NCBI GenBank assembly: GCA_963779845.1
Contig: CAVZZV010000002.1
Span: forward strand, 124,001 to 188,000
Length of the DNA: 64,000 bases
DNA from: CAVZZV01 sp963779845
Lineage (GTDB): Bacteria > Bacteroidota > Bacteroidia > Bacteroidales > GCA-2748055
Direction of reading: 5' to 3'
Shown here: piece by piece, positions 45,561 to 52,771 of the stretch
Layout: the number at the start of each line of letters is the position of its first letter
Position numbering within the stretch: position 1 is the first letter of the stretch
The notes under the pieces: model-generated
Seen by the model: only the letters and a program-made list of their open reading frames with translations
What the model was told of the DNA's origin: nothing
Database searches by the model: none
Translations under genes and position numbers: made by a program

Positions 45561-46787
45561 ATGAAAAAGAAAAAGGTTGTTAAATCTATCGCTTTCATTT
45601 CTGTTGCCCTCTTACTCCTGTTTTTTTTGTATAAGGGCATAAAATACCTTTTGCCTTATAATTTAGAGAAGGATCAATTCCAAACTTCCCAGGTGGATAG
45701 GGGTACAGTTATGACTTTTATCGATGCTGAGGGAATCGTGGAACCTGAGAATGAAGTGTTGCTGTTGTCTCCGGCCACAAGTATTATACATGATATTATC
45801 AATGAGTCTGGCAGCCGGGTTAAGGCCGGGGAGGTGATACTGAGGCTTGATCCCAAACCGGTAGAGGACAACCTGAATAAGTTGAGGGAAGATCTTGAAA
45901 TAAGAGACAATAATCTCACGCGGGTCCGTCTGAACGCAAAGGATGTGAAGCTGGAACTCGACTATAACGTGGAGATGAAAAAACTTAAGATCGCTTCGAT
46001 TAAGTCCAACCTGGAAGATGAAAAACAATTACTTGAAGTGGGAGGAATTTCCAGTGCCAAAATTGATAAAACGAAACAGGAGCTGGTATTTGCAGAGAAA
46101 GACCTGGAGATGGTGTTGCAGAAAAATTCCATCAGGTTACGGCAGCTTGAAGTGGAAGAGGAGGGTCTTTTGCTTCAGATAAAATCACTTACACGAAATA
46201 TTAACGAGCAAAATAAGCTTTTGCAGAGGATGCTGGTAAAGGCCCCTTCCGACGGCATCGTGCTCAATGTATATGGAAAAGAGGGGGAGAAAATCAATCA
46301 GGACAAGCTTATCGTACGGATGTCGGATCTTTCCAGTTTTAAGATTACCGGGTTCATTGATGGAGATCATGCTGAAAATATTAAAACGGGAGGCGAGGTA
46401 TATGCCATCGTGGATAAAACCTGGATTTCCGGTCAAATTGGGACAATCAGGCCGCTGATTGAAGACAATAAAATCCAGTTTGATGTGTTTTTAAGGGATA
46501 GTAATTCCCCCAGGCTGATTTCCAATCTGAATGTTCCCCTTAAGCTGGTAAGGAAGCACAAAAATGATGTTTTAAGGATAACAAATGGTCCGGCTTTCAA
46601 TGATTCCCGATATCAGCAGGTTTTTATGGTTGAGAAAGACAAGGCAGTAAAAAAAGAGATTGAGTTTGGTCTTAGAGGCCAGGATTATTTTGAGATAAGA
46701 GAGGGTGCAGTTCCCGGGGATGAGATCATCATTTCAGATGTATCTTCCTTTAAAATGATGAAAGAAGTTGAAATCCATGATGAATAG
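45561..46787 (+). CDS. HlyD-family periplasmic adaptor protein
   Basis: Membrane-fusion protein that would join an inner-membrane pump to a TolC-type outer-membrane channel. The start at 45561 (MKKKKVVKSIAFISV) gives a typical N-terminal membrane helix. The longer frame from 45432 adds 43 non-typical residues. After the helix there is a lipoyl/biotinyl half (NEVLLLSPATSIIHDIINESGSRVKAGEVIL), a long coiled coil (residues about 100-210), the second half-lipoyl (LVKAPSDGIVLNVYGKEGEKIN) and a beta-barrel region. It overlaps the TolC gene. No ABC or RND pump gene adjoins, so the partner is elsewhere. Confidence 0.88.
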   Translation: MKKKKVVKSIAFISVALLLLFFLYKGIKYLLPYNLEKDQFQTSQVDRGTVMTFIDAEGIVEPENEVLLLSPATSIIHDIINESGSRVKAGEVILRLDPKPVEDNLNKLREDLEIRDNNLTRVRLNAKDVKLELDYNVEMKKLKIASIKSNLEDEKQLLEVGGISSAKIDKTKQELVFAEKDLEMVLQKNSIRLRQLEVEEEGLLLQIKSLTRNINEQNKLLQRMLVKAPSDGIVLNVYGKEGEKINQDKLIVRMSDLSSFKITGFIDGDHAENIKTGGEVYAIVDKTWISGQIGTIRPLIEDNKIQFDVFLRDSNSPRLISNLNVPLKLVRKHKNDVLRITNGPAFNDSRYQQVFMVEKDKAVKKEIEFGLRGQDYFEIREGAVPGDEIIISDVSSFKMMKEVEIHDE

Positions 46788-48309
46788 AGGAATATTTAAA
46801 AGTAACTTTTTACTGGTCAGCTTTGCACTTCTATCAGGTCTGTCTTACACTCCTGTCTTTCCACAGGACCCCGACAGCCTTCCCCGGCTTCCGGTAAATC
46901 TTAGCCTGGAAAATGTGGTAAACCTCGCAACCAGCCAATCCTCATCTTCCCGCAATGCACAAAACCGTGGAGTGAATTATTATTGGAGCTGGAAGAATTT
47001 CCAGACCCGCTTTCGTCCTCAGTTGGTCCTGAATGGTGACCTGCCGCAATATACCAACACAACAGTGGCTAACCGGCAGGATGATGGAAGGATTGAATTC
47101 CAGCATATTCATGAGTTTGAAACCTCTGCTACCCTTTCACTTAATCAGTCAATTCCGCAATTGGGTACCAACATATATGCTTCTACCCGGATGATCAGGC
47201 TTCAGGATTTCATTCAGGACACCATCAACTATTCCGGGCGTCCCTTTTCCGTCGGGTTTAGTCAACCGATTTTTGCCTATAACTGGATGAAGTGGGCAAG
47301 GAAAACCCAACCTTTGTTATATGAGGAATCCCAGAAACAATATGTTGAGTCCATGGAGGACATTTCCCGCACGGCGACACGAAGGTTTTTTTCCTACCTC
47401 AAGGTTAAAACCAACTACAATCTTGCCAAAAGCAGTCTGGCCAATGCCGAAGATAATTTAAAGATTGCTGAGACAAGGATCAGGCTGGGTCAAATATCCG
47501 AGAATGATTTTTCCCGCATAAAACTCTCCGTTCTGAGTGCCCGGAAAGCCTTGAATCAGTCAAGGATGGACTTGAGGATTGCCGATTTTGAATTAAAATC
47601 CTATATAAGTCTGGACCAACAAACCTTAATAGATCTGGAAATGCCCCTTGACGTGGTATTTTTTGACATCGATCCCAATTTTGCTTTGGAACAGGCAATT
47701 GCCAACCGACCGGAGACGCCGCAATTTGAGCGACGGTTAATTCAGGCAGAGGAGGATCTTGTCCAGGCCAGAAAGAGTACCGGATTAAATGCAACGCTTG
47801 AAGGCAGCTATGGGATGTCCCAGACCGCGAGATATTTCTATGGGATCTATGAGAACCCTGGCAAAGCGCAAACCATGGAGCTGTCTGTGCGCATTCCGAT
47901 TCTCGACTGGGGCCGTTCTGCCTCACAGGTCAAGCTTGCTGAATCCAAAAAGGAACTGGTTCTCTATGATGTGGAAAAAGATAAAATAGATTTTGAACGG
48001 GAGGTGGTTGTCCAGGTGGAGCAATTTTCGCTCTTGAAAGATCAGTTGGCGACTTCCCATGAAGCTGATAACGTAGCGGAGAACGGGTATCAGATTGCCC
48101 AGAAGAAATTTCAAAACGGTGAGATCACCATTACCGACCTTAATATATCCCTGGCTGAACGGGAATCGGCCAAGAGAGACTATATCCGTTCGCTCGAAGA
48201 TTACTGGATAGCCTATTACAATTTAAGGATCCTTACCCTTTATGATTTTGTCCTGAATGAGAAGATATGGTATGATAATCCAATGCTTGAAGGAGAAGAG
48301 TTAAGATAG
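46768..48309 (+). CDS. TolC-family outer-membrane efflux protein
   Basis: The 513-residue protein has a signal peptide (FLLVSFALLSGLSYTPVFPQ) and two halves of the OEP fold. These include NLSLENVVNLATSQSSSSRNAQN, ATLSLNQSIPQLGTNI, and long helices such as LAKSSLANAEDNLKIAETRIRLGQISENDFSR and VAENGYQIAQKKFQNGEITITDLNISLAERE. These are the signatures of trimeric TolC-like channels. The true start may be at 46777 or 46780, since the reading overlaps the adaptor's stop by up to 20 bases. Translational coupling with the adaptor gene is strong. It converges with prfB. Confidence 0.88.
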   Translation: MKSMMNRGIFKSNFLLVSFALLSGLSYTPVFPQDPDSLPRLPVNLSLENVVNLATSQSSSSRNAQNRGVNYYWSWKNFQTRFRPQLVLNGDLPQYTNTTVANRQDDGRIEFQHIHEFETSATLSLNQSIPQLGTNIYASTRMIRLQDFIQDTINYSGRPFSVGFSQPIFAYNWMKWARKTQPLLYEESQKQYVESMEDISRTATRRFFSYLKVKTNYNLAKSSLANAEDNLKIAETRIRLGQISENDFSRIKLSVLSARKALNQSRMDLRIADFELKSYISLDQQTLIDLEMPLDVVFFDIDPNFALEQAIANRPETPQFERRLIQAEEDLVQARKSTGLNATLEGSYGMSQTARYFYGIYENPGKAQTMELSVRIPILDWGRSASQVKLAESKKELVLYDVEKDKIDFEREVVVQVEQFSLLKDQLATSHEADNVAENGYQIAQKKFQNGEITITDLNISLAERESAKRDYIRSLEDYWIAYYNLRILTLYDFVLNEKIWYDNPMLEGEELR

Positions 48310-48341
48310 AGGAACTGTTTGCCAGCCCGGAAACAATAATT

Positions 48342-49425
48342 TTAATCCTCCTGCATCAAAAATCCTTTAATAAACGGTTTTAGATTACCGTCCAGAACAT
48401 CCTGAACATTTGAGGTTTCAATATCAGTCCTCAGGTCTTTCACAAGTTTATAGGGGTGAAGGACATAATTCCGTATCTGTGAGCCCCATTCAATTTTCTT
48501 TTTTGTGCTTTCGATTTCTGCCTGCTTTTCCATTTTCTTTCTGAGTTCAAGCTCATAAAGGTGGGATTTAAGGATTCGCATGGCATTTTCCCGGTTTTTG
48601 AGCTGGGAGCGTGTTTCGGTGTTGTCGACTGTTATTCCTGTTGGAAGATGGCGCACCCTGACACCGGTTTCGACCTTGTTCACATTTTGGCCGCCGGCCC
48701 CGCCTGAGCGGAAAGTATCCCATTCAAGGTCTGAAGGATTAATATTAATTTCGATATTATCATCAACTACAGGGGATACGAAAACAGAGGCAAAAGAAGT
48801 ATGTCTCCTTGCGTTGGAATCGAAAGGGGATATCCGTACTAATCGATGCACCCCATTTTCCGCTTTGAGAAATCCGTAGGCATAATCACCGGTAAATTCG
48901 AGAGTAACTGATTTGATCCCCGCTTCTTCACCTGTAAGAAGTGATATTTCCTTAACTTTATAATTGCTTCTTTCACCGTAACGGAGGTACATGCGCATAA
49001 GCATTTCTGCCCAATCCTGACTTTCCGTTCCCCCGGCACCGGCATTTATTTTCAGGATGGCCCCGAGCTCATCTTCCTCCTTACCGAGCATGTTTTTGAA
49101 TTCTAGGGAGTCAATACCGTCCAGGGTTTTATCGTAATGTTTCTGAACTTCATCGTCGCTGGCCTCCCCCTCCTGAAAAAAGTCGACCATTACCTGAAGC
49201 TCTTCGAGATCAATTCTGATTTTTTCGAATGAATTTGTCCAGCTTTTTAATCGTGAGATTTCCCTGAGCTTTTCTTCAGCCTGCTTTGGGTCATCCCAGA
49301 AGCCGGGCCGTTGGGTAATCAGCTCCTTTTCTTTTATCTGATTTAGCTTATTATCGATGTCAAAGGTGCCTCCTCAGCACATCCTGGCGCTTTATAAGAT
49401 CTTTAAGTTGTTCGGAGGTGATCAT
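48342..49425 (-). CDS. prfB: Peptide chain release factor 2 with programmed +1 frameshift
   Basis: Terminates translation at UGA and UAA. The first frame runs from the ATG at 49425 for 21 codons (MITSEQLKDLIKRQDVLRRHL) to a UGA at 49362-49360. The +1 frame continues DIDNKLNQIKEKELITQRPG. The site reads CTT-TGA-C and is preceded by AGGAGG, an internal Shine-Dalgarno-like box, the classical RF2 arrangement. The full protein has 360 residues, the SPF tripeptide (RISPFDSNARRHTSF) and the catalytic GGQ (GSGGAGGQNVNKVE). The frameshift allows RF2 to regulate itself. Confidence 0.95.
49357..49378 (-). promoter_or_regulatory. prfB programmed +1 frameshift site
   Basis: On the minus strand the elements are AGGAGG, a short spacer, then CTTTGAC. 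The UGA after CTT is decoded by RF2 itself unless the ribosome slips +1 to read GAC. This matches the RF2 autoregulatory signal known in most bacteria. Confidence 0.85.
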
Positions 49426-49692
49426 ATTATTGATTTAAGGTGAAGGCACAAAAATAGTAAATTATGTTGACTTTTAAAGTTCGTCGAATTATCTCATTTG
49501 AAGGATGGGAATTGCAGAGAGGTTACCTGCCACCCCTGTAATTTCTGTTGCACCTCTTGCCTCTTAGCGCAGACGTTGTGCCTGAAAAAACGGCTCACTT
49601 CCAATCTCGCTCTATCTCTGGGTGCATTCCAGCAAAAGCATGGGTCCCAATGCCCTGTGTATAAATAGTATTTAGCCAGGGAATAACGGGGC

Positions 49693-50046
49693 TTAGGCAA
49701 ATAATCCCATCGTTATTGATAAAAAAGGGATATTCATGTTCAAATCGGGGCTAGATACCCCCCCTTTAAATGCTTCGAAATTCGGCAGGTTTCCAATTAT
49801 TCCTTTTTGGTAATCGGCCGGCCCCGGAAAGGCGAAACTTATGGCCGATGGTTTCGCGGGAAGGTTTTTTTGAACCGCTTCGAAGCCTGTTATGATATTT
49901 GAAATGCATTTGTCAAGGTCATCAGAAAAGGAAGGAGTTTTAACTGGATCAATAATTCCTTCATTTCCCTGGATGGCAGAGAATTCGAAATTTGTTCCGC
50001 CGGCATCAAGGGTGAGGACAATCCTTTTGTCTTTTTCAGTGTTCAT
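49693..50046 (-). pseudogene. ROK-family sugar kinase, 5' remnant
   Basis: The first 110 residues match ROK-family kinases: the ATP/phosphate motif LTLDAGGTNFEFSAI, and AISFAFPGPADYQKGIIGNLPNF. The frame then ends with NIPFLSITMGLFA-stop. A run of six T's in the minus strand, where seven would give FINNDG (the expected active-site region), explains the first break. Beyond that, the sequence (49494-49692) does not resume ROK similarity. So a real truncation or deletion follows. Normal length is about 300 residues, so this is a decayed gene. It lies between prfB and recX on the same strand. Confidence 0.7.
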
Positions 50047-50057
50047 TGGATTGGGTT

Positions 50058-50657
50058 TTAACTTTTAGTCCGATCGATCCCGGTTTCATAAAGTAATAAG
50101 AGTAACGATAAAAGAGATAATGAAAGCCCCTGACTAAAGGATTTAAATTTACCTTGTTTTTTTAAGCTACTAACTAACCAGCTTTCCAATAGCCCTATAC
50201 ACCAGCTCCCCTTCAAAACCCTTTTGAGCTCCGAACCGGAACAAGGCTGCTTTTCTGTAATTGTCATCCCGGTTTTTGACCATAATATTTTTCTTCGTCA
50301 ATTCCTCCAACAGGGTTTCAAAATATTGCTCATCGTCAATCGTTTCCATTGCGGCCGGATTATTTCATCAGGAATTTCTTTGCCCCTGAGATTGTATCGT
50401 ATTTTGATCTTCCCCCATTTATTAAAACGGAATTTATCCCTTACATAGAATGATGTGTAGCGGTGTTCATCGATAAACTTTTCGGCTTCCAGGTTCTTTA
50501 TCACCCATTCTATATCCGATGGATTCATTTTCTGCAGGATTAATTTATTCCTGATCTCCTGTTTGCATTTCTCGGCTTTTGAGCAAAGGTTTTGCATGGA
50601 GGTAAGGGCTTTTTTGCGGAGGTTTTCCGACTCCTGACTTGTCGGGGATGCATTCAT
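50058..50657 (-). CDS. recX: Regulatory protein RecX, one frameshift
   Basis: RecX inhibits RecA activity. The 5' part (50298-50657) reads EIRNKLILQKMNPSDIEWVIKNLEAEKFIDEHRYTSFYVRDKFRFNKWGKIKIRYNL (in parts: IDEHRYTSFYVRDKFRFNKWG), the helical RecX repeats. It breaks near 50350. The next frame continues METIDDEQYFETLLEELTKKN, NYRKAALFRFGAQKGFEGELVYRAIGKL, the correct third repeat. One missing base in GGCCGG explains it. The restored frame then runs on through about 30 hydrophobic residues (LSLLSLLLLLYETGIDRTKS), longer than usual. It could be a sequence error or real decay. Confidence 0.8.
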
Positions 50658-50734
50658 GTTTAAAATACATTAGCGTGCCTGAACACAAAAATAACAGTTA
50701 TTTCTAAATGAAAAGAGGAGTTTGTGGAAAAGCT

Positions 50735-51598
50735 TTAACCCACTCCCCGGGTCACCCCTTTTATCGCCTTAATAAACCTGTCCTTCCCTTGCATATCTTT
50801 TATCAGCTCTGTTTTTGAATAATCATCCGTATTGAACAATTTCCCAGTTTCCCTTCCATATTTTTCATTAATTTCCAAATATACCTGGCCTCCGGGTTTT
50901 AGGAGCGGGGAAGAAAATCTTTCGATGGCTTGATAAAAGGCAAGTGGGTTTTTATCACTGACAAAAAGGGCGAGTGCCGGCTCATGATCCAATACGTTTT
51001 TAGGCATTTCAGACCTGTCGGATTCTGTTACATAGGGGGGATTACTAACAATTACATCATACTCAGAATATTTATCCCTAACAGGATGAAGGATGTCGTC
51101 ATAGATAAAGTTTATTTCAACCTGATTTAGTTTTGCATTCCTTTCCGCAATTTCAAGGGCCTTGGTAGAAATATCCATAGCAGTAACGAACGATCCGGGT
51201 ATATTTTTTTTCAGAGTAATGGCAATGCATCCACTCCCTGTACCTATATCGAGTATTCGGGGTGAGGTATCTTTATTTTCTCTTATAACACTGTCCACCA
51301 GCTCTTCCGTTTCCAACCTTGGGATAAGGACATCGCTGTTCACTTCAATCCGTGTTTCCAGAAACCATGTATATCCCAGAATATATTGAACAGGGATATT
51401 TTGCTTTAGCTTCAATATAATCTTATACAGCCTCTCCTCCTTCATTTTGGCCAACTCCTGCTCTGCATGTTTATGCCTTTCCAGGGAAGAGTACCCAAAA
51501 TCCTCAAAAATAAGTCCTGCAATCCCTGAAACTTCCCTTTCATCATGTAACCTTTTGAGTTCCATTTTCGTAAAACTGTACGCTTCTTTTATTTTCAA
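50735..51598 (-). CDS. prmC: Release-factor glutamine methyltransferase PrmC
   Basis: Methylates the GGQ glutamine of RF1 and RF2. Motif I is ILDIGTGSGCIAITL and the catalytic NPPY is in VIVSNPPYVTESDR. The N-terminal helical domain has IPVQYILGYTWFLE and VLIPRLETEELVD, as in all PrmC. A TTG start at 51598 gives MKIKEAYSF, the typical opening. Longer ATG starts at 51628 and 51646 overlap the divergent ribD start and lack family likeness. Its neighbour recX is downstream, and its substrate gene prfB is near. Confidence 0.9.
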   Translation of the reverse strand: MKIKEAYSFTKMELKRLHDEREVSGIAGLIFEDFGYSSLERHKHAEQELAKMKEERLYKIILKLKQNIPVQYILGYTWFLETRIEVNSDVLIPRLETEELVDSVIRENKDTSPRILDIGTGSGCIAITLKKNIPGSFVTAMDISTKALEIAERNAKLNQVEINFIYDDILHPVRDKYSEYDVIVSNPPYVTESDRSEMPKNVLDHEPALALFVSDKNPLAFYQAIERFSSPLLKPGGQVYLEINEKYGRETGKLFNTDDYSKTELIKDMQGKDRFIKAIKGVTRGVG

Positions 51599-51626
51599 GG
51601 CTCTTTTTATACAAAAGTAGTAAATC

Positions 51627-52685
51627 ATGACCGTTTCATTGTCCACTCATGAGAAATATATGCGCCGGTGTATCGAACTTGCCCGGAAAGGCCTTGGGAG
51701 AACAGAAACCAATCCGCTGGTGGGCAGTGTTATAGTAAATAATAACAGGATTATAGGAGAGGGATACCATCGCCGGTTTGGAGGTGCACATGCGGAAGTG
51801 GAAGCAATTAATTCTGTTGAAAATAAATCTCTTTTATCTGATTCAACTCTTTATGTGAACCTGGAGCCTTGTTCCCATTATGGGAAAACACCTCCTTGTT
51901 CCTTGTTGATCAAAAATATGAATATTCCTGTGGTCGTTGTGGGATCCCCGGATCCTAATCCAATAGTGGCAGGGAAGGGTATTGAATTTCTTAGGGCCTC
52001 GGGAGTAGAGCTTGTGAGCGGAATTCTGGAAAAGGAATCGGCCCGGCTTAATAAACGCTTTTTTACATACATAAATAAAAGACGACCCTATATAATCCTT
52101 AAATGGGCGGAAAGCCGCGATGGTTTATTGGACAAAACGAGGCTCCCCGGAGATGAAGTAATGCCTAACTGGATTACCAATGAAACAGCACGGATGCTTG
52201 TTCACAAATGGAGATCCGAGGAGACCGCAATTTTGGCCGGCGTAAATACAGTGCTTTCTGATAATCCGCGTTTAAACCTGCGCGATTGGCCGGGAAATCA
52301 TCAGCCGGTGAGGGTATTGATAGACAGAAATGGAAGAATTGACCCAGGATTCCACCTAATGGATGGCAGTCAAAAAACCATCCTATTCACCTGCTCTGAA
52401 AAAAGAGTTATACCCGGTATCGATTATGTTACAATTAATCAGGAGACCAAGCTGGAAGAGATCTTACATATTCTGGCCGGAAAGGGGATTGTTTCTCTTA
52501 TCGTTGAGGGAGGAGCCCTTTTGCTCAATAGTTTTATTCGTCAGAAATTATGGGACGAAGCCCGGGTCTTCACCGGGAATACCTATTTCCATACCGGGGT
52601 GCAGGCACCCGTAATGCCGACTCCACCCTTGGAACTAATAAATTATCGGAACAATGAGCTTAAAATATATCAACCTGCTGATTAA
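51627..52685 (+). CDS. ribD: Riboflavin biosynthesis deaminase/reductase RibD
   Basis: Two-domain enzyme for early riboflavin synthesis. The N-terminal deaminase domain has HAEVEAIN, then the zinc-binding PCSHYGKTPPC and the N-terminal EKYMRRCIELARKGLG. The C-terminal reductase domain has RPYIILKWAESRDG, ETAILAGVNTVLSDNPRLN and LIVEGGALLLNSFI. The length of 352 residues is typical. The ATG at 51627 overlaps the possible ATG of prmC at 51628 through a shared CATG. The stretch upstream has no FMN riboswitch. Confidence 0.95.
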   Translation: MTVSLSTHEKYMRRCIELARKGLGRTETNPLVGSVIVNNNRIIGEGYHRRFGGAHAEVEAINSVENKSLLSDSTLYVNLEPCSHYGKTPPCSLLIKNMNIPVVVVGSPDPNPIVAGKGIEFLRASGVELVSGILEKESARLNKRFFTYINKRRPYIILKWAESRDGLLDKTRLPGDEVMPNWITNETARMLVHKWRSEETAILAGVNTVLSDNPRLNLRDWPGNHQPVRVLIDRNGRIDPGFHLMDGSQKTILFTCSEKRVIPGIDYVTINQETKLEEILHILAGKGIVSLIVEGGALLLNSFIRQKLWDEARVFTGNTYFHTGVQAPVMPTPPLELINYRNNELKIYQPAD

Positions 52686-52722
52686 TAAAACATTTTGGAT
52701 TAGATTATTATATCAGAATATT

Positions 52723-52730
52723 TATATTTG
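52723..52730 (+). promoter_or_regulatory. Candidate -7 element of the caspase operon
   Basis: TATATTTG matches TAnnTTTG and lies 41 bases before the ATG at 52772. The nearest TTG (52695-52697) is 25 bases upstream, longer than usual, so only the -7 box is supported. Confidence 0.4.
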
Positions 52731-52771
52731 TACGCTCCCAATGCATATCCTGTAAAATAAAAACGTATACG

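Noticed and set aside
49494..49700. 68-codon frame after the ROK remnant
   Set aside because: No recognisable protein features, and it lies in the degenerate zone after the truncation.
51400..51627. FMN riboswitch before ribD
   Set aside because: The space upstream is coding sequence of prmC, and no FMN-aptamer motif was seen.
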